From Aequorivita vladivostokensis (GTDB lineage: Bacteria; Bacteroidota; Bacteroidia; Flavobacteriales; Flavobacteriaceae), in assembly GCF_000952855.1 (NCBI RefSeq), contig NZ_JSVU01000008.1:113007-177006 (forward strand): DNA of 64,000 nucleotides. Direction: 5' to 3'. Position numbers and translations under genes: made by a program. The notes under the pieces are model-generated. The model had not been told where the DNA came from. It made no database searches and worked only from the letters and a program-made list of their open reading frames with translations. How positions within the stretch are numbered: the first letter of the stretch is position 1; every line of letters starts with the position of its first letter. Positions 24,978 through 33,773 of this stretch are shown here, piece by piece.

Positions 24978-26288
24978 TTAAAAATCCTTTAGCCATTTTT
25001 TTTGATATTCCCCGTCCGGGTCATACCGCTCCGCCTGTTTTTGAATGTTGAACTTCCGGTCGCGGGGATCGTTGCCCACGCCGCTGTTATACATCCAGTT
25101 GCCCCAATTGCTGTGCACATCATAATCTATGAGCATACTTTCAAAATAGGCCGCGCCGATGCGCCAGTCCTGCAACAATTCCTTGGCCCAAAAACTGTTC
25201 ACGTTTTGGCGGCCGCGGTTGCTCATAAAACCTGTGGCAGCAATTTCATTCATATTTGCGTTTACGAAAGGTTCCTCCGTTTCGCCTTCAGTCCATTTTT
25301 TAAAAACTTCGGGTTCGTTTTTCCAATCCAAATTCTTTTTTGAAATTCCATTTAACTGAAAAATTTTGGAACCGAGCTTCAGGGAAATATATTTAAAATA
25401 ATCGCGCCACAGCAGTTCAAAGATCAGCCAATATGTGCTTTGGTTTGCGACAACTTCACGCTCGAACTTTTTCACTTCTGCATAAATAAACCTCGGGGAA
25501 ATACTGCCATTGGCAAGCCAAGCGGAGAATTTGGAGCTGTACTCAGTGCCCAACATTCCATTTCTGGTTTCCTTATAGTTTTTTAGGTTCTGCGTTTCCC
25601 AAAAATAGTTCTGCAAACGTTCTTCTGCCGCTTCCTCGCCACCTTGGAAGGGAAATGCCGAGCGTGCATCAACCTCAAATTCCGCCAATCCCAAATCGAT
25701 TAAACCCGGAATTTCCGTGCTGTGTTCCACAAGATTGCTTTCTGGCTGAACTTTAGGATACTCCGCATATTTTCTGACTTCGGCTTTGGCTTCCACTCTT
25801 TTTCTGAAATCGGTAAAAACTTCAGGGATTTCCGAAAAATTTGAAATGGGAATTTCCGCAGGATGAAAGAGAAATTGGTCATAGGTTTCTATGAAATTGC
25901 AATCGGGCAAAGCTGCCTTTATTTTTTGTGAAACCGAAACTTCCTCGCTAGTCCATTCCCGCTGACAATAAATAGTATCAATTTTATATTTTTTTACAAT
26001 TTTCGGAAAAATAACTTCCGGTTTTTCGTGAAAAACCAACAACGTGATATTGTAGTTTTGAAGATTTTTCCGAAAATTTATAACGGTTTCAATCAAAAAT
26101 TTAGCTCGGAATTTTTCAGTTTTTTTAAAACCGTACTTGGTTTCGGCGAAATGCCGCGGATCAAAACAATAAGCCGCAACCGTTCTTTCATTTTCAGCTA
26201 AAGCCTGCAGCAGCGAATGATTGTCACGCAGGCGAAGGTCTTTGGTGAACCAAACTAAGGCCGTAGATTGTGTTTGTTTTTCTGGCAT
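24978..26288 (-). CDS. Cryptochrome DASH family photolyase
   Basis: This 436-residue flavoprotein opens [17 protein letters not shown], the antenna-domain start of the family, and has the FAD-binding C-terminal half with [29 protein letters not shown] and [22 protein letters not shown], all DASH signatures. DASH proteins repair cyclobutane dimers in single-stranded DNA and may signal. The ATG at 26288 overlaps by 34 bp the end of the DUF2256 gene. It lies in an operon with the YdjM-like protein upstream and the FeS photolyase downstream. Confidence 0.94.
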   Translation of the reverse strand: MPEKQTQSTALVWFTKDLRLRDNHSLLQALAENERTVAAYCFDPRHFAETKYGFKKTEKFRAKFLIETVINFRKNLQNYNITLLVFHEKPEVIFPKIVKKYKIDTIYCQREWTSEEVSVSQKIKAALPDCNFIETYDQFLFHPAEIPISNFSEIPEVFTDFRKRVEAKAEVRKYAEYPKVQPESNLVEHSTEIPGLIDLGLAEFEVDARSAFPFQGGEEAAEERLQNYFWETQNLKNYKETRNGMLGTEYSSKFSAWLANGSISPRFIYAEVKKFEREVVANQSTYWLIFELLWRDYFKYISLKLGSKIFQLNGISKKNLDWKNEPEVFKKWTEGETEEPFVNANMNEIAATGFMSNRGRQNVNSFWAKELLQDWRIGAAYFESMLIDYDVHSNWGNWMYNSGVGNDPRDRKFNIQKQAERYDPDGEYQKKWLKDF

Positions 26289-26401
26289 TTTTTACTGCAA
26301 TATACCACGTTTTCCCAATCCCGCTCCCATTTTTTCCGCCAGGTGAATGGGCGCCTACAAATAGGGCAAATTTTCTGCGGAAGATCGGCTTTCTTTTTCA
26401 T
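26255..26401 (-). CDS. DUF2256 zinc-ribbon-like protein of photolyase operons
   Basis: A 48-residue frame from ATG 26401 to TAG 26255. It opens [19 protein letters not shown] and continues [15 protein letters not shown]. Cysteines at 12, 15, 35 and 39 (CPIC, CSKKC) form a probable zinc ribbon. DUF2256 genes are typically found beside photolyase and cryptochrome genes; the role is unknown. The end of the gene overlaps the start of cryptochrome DASH by 34 bp in another frame, implying coupled translation. The start is 3 bp below the YdjM-like gene stop. Confidence 0.88.
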   Translation of the reverse strand: MKKKADLPQKICPICRRPFTWRKKWERDWENVVYCSKKCQKNKHNLRP

Positions 26402-26404
26402 GGG

Positions 26405-27400
26405 TCAATTTCCTTTGATCCGCGTCCAAAGATCAGCCAATAATTTTTTGGCATCACGGGTATCTTTTTCCTCTTCGGTAACGATAACGTCATTTCCTGT
26501 TTTTTCGATTCGAAAACTAAAGGCATACTTTTCCGCTTGCGGATCAACGCTCATCATCCCGAAACGCAGATCGTTTAAATAAATTCCCTCTTCCTTTTCA
26601 GAAATCGTGTACCAACCCTGCGTAATTTTTATAAGGCGTTGCACTTTGTCGTATTCCATTAAATCGCCAAGGGCTTCGTGGTTCTTCGGATGCGGATAAA
26701 ACCGAATGGGTTTGGTATCAAAAAAAGAATAATCGCCTATCAAAAAAGCATCGTCGGTTTCCACATTTGCGGTCCACAAAATTGTGTTCAGCGGGCTGGG
26801 TTTTGTTTCCAATGCGGAATAGGGAATGTTTTGCTTTTTCAATGCAGCTTCAAATTTGGAATAGGTTATTCCCTTCAGAATTATTGTAAGCAACATATAG
26901 GCACTGCTGATGATCAAACCGAGGTTATTGAATCTTCTCCTTTTAATGCTTCCCCTTTTTTGAAGCATCGCCAATATCAGAAACACCAAAAACGGCAGCG
27001 TATAAAGCGGATCGATTACAAAAATATTTTTGTAGGCCAAGCGAAGATCCAACGGCCAAAAGAGCTGTGTGCCCCAAGTAGTGTGAGCGTCCAACAACGG
27101 ATGCGTGACGAAACACAGAAACCAGAACCACGACCATTCTTTTAAACTCGCCCGTTTGTCCCAAAGGGAAAGCAGCCACCCAAAAAGCAATCCGAAAACT
27201 ACTGCAAAAACAATGGAATGGGTAAACCCACGGTGGATTTCCAAAGCGGTAACGGTATCGGTAAAATGGCTTGAAAGCACATCCAAATCCGGTATCGTTC
27301 CAGCAATCGCGCCCAAAACCATTGCTTTGTTGCCAATCTTTTTACCTAGAACCGCTTCGCCCACGGCAGCACCCAAAACAATCTGCGTTACTGAATCCAT
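26405..27400 (-). CDS. YdjM-like (DUF457) membrane-bound metal-dependent hydrolase
   Basis: This 331-residue protein has an N-terminal hydrolase-like region, MDSVTQIVLGAAVGEA, with TIPDLDVL and HRGFTHSI, the Asp/His metal motif of the YdjM/DUF457 family, and three to four membrane segments to about residue 165. The second half (170-331) is soluble and strand-rich. YdjM in E. coli is controlled by LexA, and here the gene leads a photorepair operon, so a link to DNA-damage stress is suggestive; the substrate is unknown. No TTGGA-N5-TCCAA operator is seen upstream. Confidence 0.85.
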   Translation of the reverse strand: MDSVTQIVLGAAVGEAVLGKKIGNKAMVLGAIAGTIPDLDVLSSHFTDTVTALEIHRGFTHSIVFAVVFGLLFGWLLSLWDKRASLKEWSWFWFLCFVTHPLLDAHTTWGTQLFWPLDLRLAYKNIFVIDPLYTLPFLVFLILAMLQKRGSIKRRRFNNLGLIISSAYMLLTIILKGITYSKFEAALKKQNIPYSALETKPSPLNTILWTANVETDDAFLIGDYSFFDTKPIRFYPHPKNHEALGDLMEYDKVQRLIKITQGWYTISEKEEGIYLNDLRFGMMSVDPQAEKYAFSFRIEKTGNDVIVTEEEKDTRDAKKLLADLWTRIKGN

Positions 27401-27451
27401 TCGGAAATACCTTTCATTTGAAAAACCGTGAAAATACGTACTTCTTCAAAA

Positions 27452-27485
27452 TAAAAAAAGGATGCTTTTTAAAACATCCTTTTCT
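27452..27485 (-). terminator. Intrinsic terminator after the duplicated-domain secreted protein gene
   Basis: AAAAAGGATG (27455-27464) pairs with CATCCTTTT (27475-27483). The A run on the plus strand is the U run for the minus-strand transcript ending at 27507. Confidence 0.8.
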
Positions 27486-27506
27486 AAATATTTCAATTCT
27501 GAATTT

Positions 27507-28331
27507 CTATTTTGAAAGTTCAGCCACTAAAGTATAGGCCGAATCACCGTGGACTCCAGTAAAATATTTGTTCCATTTTTTACCTCTTTGTTTTCCTGTA
27601 TCTCCCGGCCACGCTTGGCCAATTAATTCACTATTTTTATCAAACATTTTTTCCATGTCGCACATTGAATCTACAAAAAAAGCTTCCACAAACTCAGTTT
27701 TGTCGCTTCCCCAAGCGTGAACATTTGGATAATAGCCTTTTATATAATCGTTTTTAGAAAGAACCTTCGACATATTTTCGGCACGCATTTCATTGAATTC
27801 CTTTTGGGAACCATCTTCCGGGAATGTAAAGTAGGTTCGGCGAACATATAGTACCAAATCTTTCGAATTATTCTGTGGAAGCAATTTAACGCCATCCAGA
27901 GGAGCGTAAATTTCGTCAGAATGGTTTACGGAAAAATAACTATCTCGATTTTTGAAAAAATTTCCTCGTGCTTTTTCGTCAGGCCAAGCTTGCTGTGCGA
28001 GCTCCTCAGAACGTTGCGCTGCTTTTTCCATTGCTTCCCACGATGGGTAAGTCTGTACATAAAGCACTTCGGTATTGTCTGGGGAAAAAAGATGGGTGTA
28101 ATAGGATGCCGAGGTAATGTGTTCATTCTTCGCAACTACTTTTTGCAAATATTCCTTCTCTACAGCTTTCCAATCGTCCATATTGAAATCTTCTTTATCC
28201 ATATTCCAATGCATGGTTGTAACGGAAAGATACTTTGGTCGATTTGCTTCACTTTGAGCAAAAACACTAAAATTCAATAACAACATTATTGATGTTATTG
28301 CAATAAACTTAAGGTTGGTGGTTGTTTTCAT
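27507..28331 (-). CDS. Secreted protein with two repeated ABM-like domains
   Basis: This 274-residue protein has a signal peptide (MKTTTNLKFIAITSIMLLLNFSVFA). The mature part falls into two similar halves of about 115 residues. Each has a strand, a helix with acidic and aromatic residues, NEHI/NDYI, a strand ending EVLYVQTYPSWEAME or EFVEAFFVDSMCDME, and AQQAWPDE or GQAWPGDT. This fits tandem ferredoxin-like (antibiotic-monooxygenase-type) folds. I recognise no named family. It is monocistronic, with its own terminator. Confidence 0.72.
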   Translation of the reverse strand: MKTTTNLKFIAITSIMLLLNFSVFAQSEANRPKYLSVTTMHWNMDKEDFNMDDWKAVEKEYLQKVVAKNEHITSASYYTHLFSPDNTEVLYVQTYPSWEAMEKAAQRSEELAQQAWPDEKARGNFFKNRDSYFSVNHSDEIYAPLDGVKLLPQNNSKDLVLYVRRTYFTFPEDGSQKEFNEMRAENMSKVLSKNDYIKGYYPNVHAWGSDKTEFVEAFFVDSMCDMEKMFDKNSELIGQAWPGDTGKQRGKKWNKYFTGVHGDSAYTLVAELSK

Positions 28332-28503
28332 AATCCCATGAAATTAAATTAGTATAAATATTAAAATTGATTACTATTTTAAATTTTGGGGCAAAGTGAG
28401 GAAAGTAAAAAAGCTAAAGTGAAGAATCCATAAAGAATAAAGCTTTTTTAAAAGTAAAGAAAAAATAATTATAATTGACTGTTTTTCCGATAATTATAAA
28501 AAA

Positions 28504-30294
28504 TCAATCTACAATTTGCATTTTTTTCAGAAGAAATGAAGCATTCATATTTTGGCAGATTCCGGGTTTGAAGGTGTAGTCAAAAATAAGTTCGTCGTTT
28601 TCAATTCGCGCGTCAAAAAAATAATTTTTTACTTCGGACAGTTCTTCAGCAGCCACGCAAAGACTTAAATCGTGGGTGGCGATGATGCCCGTGGAATTGC
28701 TGGCTACGAGCTTTTCAACAAATTTGCGCGAGCCGATGGCTTTGTCAGTGCTGTTTGTTCCTTTCAAAATCTCATCAAGAATGATGAAATAGCGGTCAGA
28801 CTTTATTTCGTCCACAATAAATTTCAAACGTTTCAACTCACTGAAGAAATACGACTCATCGTCTGTCAAACTATCCGTAGTCCGCATACTTGTAATGAGC
28901 TTTATTGGGTTATACTGGGCTTTTTCGGCACAAACCGGCAAACCTATATTTCCCATTACAATTTGAAGGGAAACGGTTCGAAGAAAAGTGCTTTTGCCCG
29001 CCATATTCGCCCCGGTAACGATAAAGAATTCTTCTGAATTAATCTGAAAATCATTCCGCACCATCGTGCTTTCCTTCAACAATGGATGTCCGGCTCCCTT
29101 CACTTTTAAAACGGGAACATCATCACTGATTTTTGGAAACACATAGTCGGGATGGTTAAAGGCGAAATTGCCCAAACTGTTATAGGCATCAAAAAAAGTA
29201 ATTGCATCAAACCACACCGAGACACTCGCATTGTGCTCCAAAATCCATTGTTCAATATTGTAACTTTGACGCAGATCGCGAAGCATAAAACCATTGGCAA
29301 TAACCCCAATAAGCATATTGCTACGTTGATCTAATGCATCTAAGTGTTTTGCAAATTTCTTCAGGACAGATGAGGCTTTCTTTTCTGAATTAACCACCAG
29401 ATTTCGTTTTTCCGAAAGTAATTCTGAAGAAAATTCCTCGCGTTCTATTTCTTTGATTAATTTATAAAATTGTTCAAAAGTGCTTTGAATTTTTGAAGTA
29501 TGCGAGGAAAGGTCGTTTACCTTTTTTAAATAGCTGCCCGAAATTGCCAATCCCAAAAAGAACCAGCCGGCCACAGCGTAACCCGAAACCAAATCGAGAA
29601 AGTTCAACACAATCAATGTTACTGAAATAACCGAAAACACAAGCGACACAGTCTTTATCCACTTTGGGACAAAAGCTTTATAGTTTTTAAGCCAATCGGT
29701 TACTTCGGTGGCAGAAACTTCTATTTTCACCAAAGAAGCAATTGCAGAAAATTGTTGGCGCCATTTGGGCATTTCAGCCAATTCGGTTATTGCCTGTTGC
29801 TTTTTTGGAATTGCATCAATTTTGTTTTCAGTGAAAATTTTCGCCAAAAAATCGGAGCCGCTTTCCAAAGCAGTTCTATTTAAGTATTGAAAAAAAGAAC
29901 CACGCCCAAAAAGATCAATATCCTGACTGTAGTAATGAAGCGGATCTTTATATTTTTCGCCGGAAGGCAAATGGTGAAACGCCCGGTCCAGCACTTCCAG
30001 CTCGGTTTCATTTTGTGCTATTAGAGCGTTTTCTAAATCTCGCTGGTATTGCAGAGCGCTGTGTTTTGAAACCAAATAAACAAATGCCCCGATGGTCGCT
30101 GCAATGATGGCAACCACCACTTTTACATTTCCGAAGAAAAAATATACCCCAAAACAGGCAAGCAAAAACACCACCAACCTGAGCGTGCTGGAAAAGGCGA
30201 GTTTCCGTTTTATCTTTCGTAATGCTTCGGAATGGATTTCAATCTGTAATTTATAAAAATCGGAGGGGTTGCGCATAGTTTTAAGTTTTGCCAT
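28504..30294 (-). CDS. Membrane-anchored MutS-like ATPase
   Basis: This 596-residue protein's C-terminal 200 residues are the MutS ATPase domain with Walker A GANMAGKST, Walker B FIILDEIL and TSMRTTDSLTDDESYFF. The DNA mismatch-recognition domain I is absent. The N-terminus has two hydrophobic segments (LVVFLLACFGVYFFFG, VVAIIAATIGAFVYLV) and a second pair near 220-255, so the ATPase is probably tethered to the membrane and is not a repair MutS. Such proteins are common in Bacteroidota, with unknown function. I start at the ATG ending at 30294 (MAKLKTMRNPSDFY), which avoids the upstream hairpin repeat. Confidence 0.85.
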   Translation of the reverse strand: MAKLKTMRNPSDFYKLQIEIHSEALRKIKRKLAFSSTLRLVVFLLACFGVYFFFGNVKVVVAIIAATIGAFVYLVSKHSALQYQRDLENALIAQNETELEVLDRAFHHLPSGEKYKDPLHYYSQDIDLFGRGSFFQYLNRTALESGSDFLAKIFTENKIDAIPKKQQAITELAEMPKWRQQFSAIASLVKIEVSATEVTDWLKNYKAFVPKWIKTVSLVFSVISVTLIVLNFLDLVSGYAVAGWFFLGLAISGSYLKKVNDLSSHTSKIQSTFEQFYKLIKEIEREEFSSELLSEKRNLVVNSEKKASSVLKKFAKHLDALDQRSNMLIGVIANGFMLRDLRQSYNIEQWILEHNASVSVWFDAITFFDAYNSLGNFAFNHPDYVFPKISDDVPVLKVKGAGHPLLKESTMVRNDFQINSEEFFIVTGANMAGKSTFLRTVSLQIVMGNIGLPVCAEKAQYNPIKLITSMRTTDSLTDDESYFFSELKRLKFIVDEIKSDRYFIILDEILKGTNSTDKAIGSRKFVEKLVASNSTGIIATHDLSLCVAAEELSEVKNYFFDARIENDELIFDYTFKPGICQNMNASFLLKKMQIVD

Positions 30295-30300
30295 TACGAT

Positions 30301-30333
30301 AAACCTCACAGGTCTTTGAGACCTGTGAGGTTT
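30301..30333. repeat. Dispersed hairpin repeat, copy 1 (AACCTCACAGGTCT type)
   Basis: A 15-bp perfect stem, AAACCTCACAGGTCT with AGACCTGTGAGGTTT, and a 3-nt loop TTG. It sits directly downstream of the MmcQ-like gene on the minus strand and so also serves as a terminator. Related copies are at 32471-32500 and 39092-39124. Confidence 0.85.
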
Positions 30334-30341
30334 TTGGCTCT

Positions 30342-30701
30342 TTAGGATTTTTTCAGTTCTGCTTGTAGTTTTTTGGTAAGACTTTTTAGAACCAAATCAT
30401 AGGAGTGGTCAATCATTTCCAAAAGCAATTCATTGGGAATGTTTCTTTCGAGTTCCACCGTGTTCCAATGTACTTTGCTCATGTGGTAGCCCGGGCGGAT
30501 CAAGCCGTAGTATTCCTCTCGGAGCGCGATGGCACGCTCGGGGTCGCACTTTAGGTTGGCCGTGGCGGGATGCGTTTCCAAACCGGTGAGTGCGAACATT
30601 TTCCCCATCACCTTAAAAACCAACATATCTTCCCCAAAGGGAAAGGTTTCTTCCACGCCTTTTTTAGAGATGCAATATTCACGAAACTGTTCTATGTTCA
30701 T
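30342..30701 (-). CDS. MmcQ/YjbR family protein
   Basis: This 119-residue protein of the MmcQ/YjbR (CyaY-like fold) family begins MNIEQFREYCISKKG and has VEETFPFGEDMLVFKVMGKMFAL, then GLIRPGYHMSKVHWNTV, all typical. The family is linked to DNA binding and to phosphotransfer-type pathways, but the role is not established. The longer frame to 30758 has no family match before this ATG, so I use 30701. The start overlaps the stop of the upstream DUF4230 gene by 4 bp (ATGA), which implies translational coupling. Confidence 0.85.
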   Translation of the reverse strand: MNIEQFREYCISKKGVEETFPFGEDMLVFKVMGKMFALTGLETHPATANLKCDPERAIALREEYYGLIRPGYHMSKVHWNTVELERNIPNELLLEMIDHSYDLVLKSLTKKLQAELKKS

Positions 30702-31309
30702 TGGTTTATTTTTGGTTTTTCTTCTGCCGAATACAATGCCGAATAATCCAGTTTCCAATTGATGGTCTCTACCAGTTTTTCCATAAGCTGAATGGTTTCC
30801 AAGGCTTGTTTTGAAGCTTCATTGAACAAACCGCTTTCAGGTATTTTATCAACAATGTGCTTTTTGGCTTCCTGATTTATTTCCGTCAAATCGCTCGCTG
30901 TAAAAGGGTTTGCCCACCCTTCCTTTTTATCGTAATATTTAAAATCTGTTTCTATCGTGAGCAGTTCGGGCTGGGGAAAATTGGTTAAAATGATGGTTCG
31001 GTTTTTTGTATCGGCATCCATCTTCACTTTTGTTAGGTCAAAGCCAATGTGTGCTTTGGCTTCAATCAAAACCAAGGCTTTCTTTTTTCCCAAAAGTAAA
31101 TTCAGCCATTTATCCTTCACATTTTCGTAATAGAAAATTTCAGAAAAATCGCCTTCCACGGTAATGAATTTGCACACACTGCGTATTTTTTCCATCAAAA
31201 TAACCGACTGGGTGTTTACCTTCTCACGTTTTCGGTCACCACTGAAACGCGCAAAAAGAAAATAAGCCACAACAGCACCAACGGCCAAGCCAATAAAGAG
31301 ATATTCCAT
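30698..31309 (-). CDS. DUF4230 family membrane-anchored protein
   Basis: This 203-residue protein has one N-terminal membrane segment (YLFIGLAVGAVVAYFLFA) and then a soluble domain with ITVEGDFSEIFYYENVKD, ALVLIEAKAHIGFDLTKV and TNFPQPELLTIETD, the DUF4230 core. The function is unknown; the fold is often found anchored to the inner membrane facing the periplasm. The frame continues upstream to a TTG at 31324; I use ATG 31309 (MEYLFIGL). It is between the DUF4260 gene (4 bp upstream) and the MmcQ-like gene, forming a small operon. Confidence 0.8.
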   Translation of the reverse strand: MEYLFIGLAVGAVVAYFLFARFSGDRKREKVNTQSVILMEKIRSVCKFITVEGDFSEIFYYENVKDKWLNLLLGKKKALVLIEAKAHIGFDLTKVKMDADTKNRTIILTNFPQPELLTIETDFKYYDKKEGWANPFTASDLTEINQEAKKHIVDKIPESGLFNEASKQALETIQLMEKLVETINWKLDYSALYSAEEKPKINQ

Positions 31310-31313
31310 GATA

Positions 31314-31664
31314 TTATTTTCCAATGCTTCCCAAATGAGTATTCTTAAAACTGTCTGGATATTTTAAACCGTATCCAAAAATTCTGTCGAAGGAAGCGTG
31401 TGAGAACAAAATTACACCTATTAAAATTAACATGGAATTGTTGAGATAAAATCCTGACAAGCCAAGGGCAATTGCAATAGCTTTATGGTGAAAAAGATTA
31501 TAGGTAAAAGCGCCAACCCTAGTGTTAACCAAATATCCCACCATGCCAATATCGGGTGTGAGCAACAATGCCGGAAACCACCACCACGCATAATCCAATT
31601 GTGAAAAGAGGAAAATCCCCAGGATAAATTGGGCCGATTCCTCTATTTTTAAAGTTGTTTTCAT
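31314..31664 (-). CDS. DUF4260 family membrane protein
   Basis: This 116-residue protein has three to four membrane segments (QFILGIFLFSQLDYAWWWF, IGMVGYLVN, MLILIGVILFSHASFDRIFGYGLK). DFARIFGYGLK-like FDRIFGYGLKYPDSFKNTHLG is the diagnostic DUF4260 C-terminus. The function is unknown. I start at the ATG ending at 31664 (MKTTLKIEES), one base after the cyclase-like stop at 31666, so translation is probably coupled. Confidence 0.85.
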   Translation of the reverse strand: MKTTLKIEESAQFILGIFLFSQLDYAWWWFPALLLTPDIGMVGYLVNTRVGAFTYNLFHHKAIAIALGLSGFYLNNSMLILIGVILFSHASFDRIFGYGLKYPDSFKNTHLGSIGK

Positions 31665-31665
31665 C

Positions 31666-32433
31666 CTAAATGATTTTATATAAAACTGGCTTGCTGGGTG
31701 AAGCATCGTTATGGAAGGATGCAATCTGTAAATTCAACAAATAGCTGCCGTCCTCAATAGAATCGGGAACATAGATCAATTCTGTAATTGTACAATCCTC
31801 ACGTGGGTTTTGTGGAAAATTCCAAAAAGCCTTGTGCGCCAAAAGTTTACCTTCGTCGCGTTCTTTGTCAACCGAAGGCAAATCAATTAGCAGATGTTTT
31901 ACGCCGATTTCCCGTAAAAACAATGCAGCTTTTTCGTGAAGAAAAGGCCAATTGGTATCTGACCAATGTTTTGATTTTTTGTCTGAAGTATTCGGGAGTG
32001 TCCTGATTACGATGGCTTCGGGTGTTTTTCCATTTAAGGCTTTGGCAATACTTTCTTCGGAAATAATTTTGTCCTCTCCCCCCGCTCTCTCCGAAGGAAA
32101 GGGAGCTTCGGGTTTTACCGAAATCACTTCGGCCAAAAAAAAGAAGGTTTTCAACGCCTCATTTACCGAATGGAAATCCTTGGAAATATGCCCAAAACAC
32201 TCGGTATGTGTGCCGTGCGCGTGCGGATTGAAAAACATATTGTTGAAATTTACCGAAGCGCCTTCCGAAACCTTTCCCGTCCAATCGCCCATTTTTACGG
32301 GCTCAATTATCGGTTGGTTTTGGTACCACGCCAACGGATTTTCTTCCGAAGCCTGAAGTGGAATTGAAATATCCAGCGGTTTGGAAAGATCGATGTTAAT
32401 TGATATTCCTTTATGTTCAATTGTAGTTTTCAT
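31666..32433 (-). CDS. Cyclase family (kynurenine formamidase-like) metal-dependent hydrolase
   Basis: This 255-residue protein of the cyclase family hydrolyses formamide or ester bonds with a zinc or manganese centre. The metal motif HAHGTHTECFGHI (His-X-Gly-Thr-His) is complete, and RTLPN, TNWPF and HLLIDLPSVDK are family-like. The true substrate is uncertain; kynurenine formamidase is the best-known relative, but no other tryptophan-catabolic gene is nearby. I start at the ATG ending at 32433 (MKTTIEHKG). It leads the four-gene operon that ends in the MmcQ-like gene. Confidence 0.85.
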   Translation of the reverse strand: MKTTIEHKGISINIDLSKPLDISIPLQASEENPLAWYQNQPIIEPVKMGDWTGKVSEGASVNFNNMFFNPHAHGTHTECFGHISKDFHSVNEALKTFFFLAEVISVKPEAPFPSERAGGEDKIISEESIAKALNGKTPEAIVIRTLPNTSDKKSKHWSDTNWPFLHEKAALFLREIGVKHLLIDLPSVDKERDEGKLLAHKAFWNFPQNPREDCTITELIYVPDSIEDGSYLLNLQIASFHNDASPSKPVLYKII

Positions 32434-32470
32434 TTGCAAATTTTGAAAAAATAAAGATACGACATTCCCA

Positions 32471-32500
32471 GACCTAACAGGTCTTAAGACCTGTTAAGTC
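32471..32500. repeat. Dispersed hairpin repeat, copy 2
   Basis: A near-perfect palindrome GACCTAACAGGTC followed by its complement, centred on TTAA at 32484-32487. It lies directly after the hemW stop codon on the minus strand, like the other two copies after their genes. Confidence 0.8.
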
Positions 32501-33646
32501 TCAAACGAAAAACAAGTCTGCCGCAATCCCATCACTCAAAAATTTTCCTTTTTTTGAAATTTTTAGTGTTTCGTTTTCAAGGATCAAAAGGTTATTTTTT
32601 AATAGATTCTCAGCTTGTTTTAATAAATATTCTGAATATTTTTTTCCAAATTCGCTTTCAACCTTTCCCAAGGAAACGCCCTTTTTGGTACGCAATCCCG
32701 TCATGATATATTCGTTGTACTTGTCTTGTTTTGACAGCAATTCTTTTTCAGATGGAAGCTCGCCTGCCTCAATGCTTTTTATGTATTTTGTATTGTTGGC
32801 AATATTCCAACTGCGGAATTTTCCATCGTAACTGTGTGCCGAGGGCCCGATGCCCAGATAGGGTTTCCCTTCCCAATAGGCAGTGTTGTTTCGGGAATGG
32901 AAACCAGGTTTGCCAAAATTTGAAAACTCATAGTTCTCCAACCCAGCTTTTTCGGTTTCCGAAAGTAATATTTCGTAGTGCTGTTTTGCGGCTTCTTCAT
33001 CCACAGGCGGCACGATTCCCTTTTCGATGAATTTTTTTAAAGCGGTTTTTGGCTCCACTGTCAAGGCATAACACGAAAGATGCGGCACGTCCAGACTTAA
33101 GGCAATTTCAAGATTCCTTTTCCACCGCTCGTTGCCCATTCCCGGAATGCCGTAAATTAAGTCGATGCTGATGTTTTCAAAATATTGCTTCGCCTCTTTT
33201 ATAGACTCCAAAGCTTCGGAAGCTTTGTGGGCCCGGTTCATTAGTTTTAAATCTTCTTCGAAAAAAGATTGGATGCCGATGCTCAAACGGTTAATCTGTG
33301 AATTTGTGAATTTGAGAATTTGTTGTTTTGAAAGGTCATCGGGATTGGCTTCGAGGGTGATTTCTGGATTTTCTGAAACCTTAAAATTTAAATAAATAGT
33401 TTCAAAAATTTGTTGCAATTCTTCGGAAGAAAGCAAACTCGGGGTACCGCCCCCAAAATAAATGGTTTCTACAATTCCGTCGAGCTCATTTTTCCGCAGC
33501 AGCAATTCCGTGCATAACGCATTTACCAATTCCTTCTTTTTCTTCAGCGAAGTGGAAAAATGGAAATCGCAGTAATGACACGCCTGCTTGCAAAAAGGGA
33601 TGTGGAGGTACAGGCCGAAACCTTTATTTTTGTTTTCTGAATTCAT
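32501..33646 (-). CDS. hemW: Radical SAM heme chaperone HemW
   Basis: This 381-residue protein opens with GLYLHIPFCKQACHYCDFHF, the radical SAM cluster CX3CX2C with HemW-style flanks. Later NRLSIGIQSFFEEDLKLMNR, TYFGGGTPSLL-like IYFGGGTPSLL and DLIYGIPG match the family. HemW delivers heme to cytosolic or membrane acceptors; unlike HemN it does not oxidise coproporphyrinogen. I start at ATG 33646 (MNSENKNKGF) because the longer start at 33667 gives an unusual extra tail. A repeat hairpin follows the stop. Confidence 0.93.
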   Translation of the reverse strand: MNSENKNKGFGLYLHIPFCKQACHYCDFHFSTSLKKKKELVNALCTELLLRKNELDGIVETIYFGGGTPSLLSSEELQQIFETIYLNFKVSENPEITLEANPDDLSKQQILKFTNSQINRLSIGIQSFFEEDLKLMNRAHKASEALESIKEAKQYFENISIDLIYGIPGMGNERWKRNLEIALSLDVPHLSCYALTVEPKTALKKFIEKGIVPPVDEEAAKQHYEILLSETEKAGLENYEFSNFGKPGFHSRNNTAYWEGKPYLGIGPSAHSYDGKFRSWNIANNTKYIKSIEAGELPSEKELLSKQDKYNEYIMTGLRTKKGVSLGKVESEFGKKYSEYLLKQAENLLKNNLLILENETLKISKKGKFLSDGIAADLFFV

Positions 33647-33773
33647 CATTGCCATCAAGAAATGCACTGTTTTAAAGCCGAAACCGCACAGAGCTTCAAA
33701 ATTAGTTATTATTTTTACCGAAACGGGAATCCTACATTAAAAACAACTCTTTATACATTTTAGAAAAACTGCT

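Noticed and set aside
26402..27460. Search for the GGA-N5-TCC operator upstream of the photorepair operon
   Set aside because: The region upstream of 27400 has GGAAATACC but not the second half-site, so the operon is not placed in the putative regulon.
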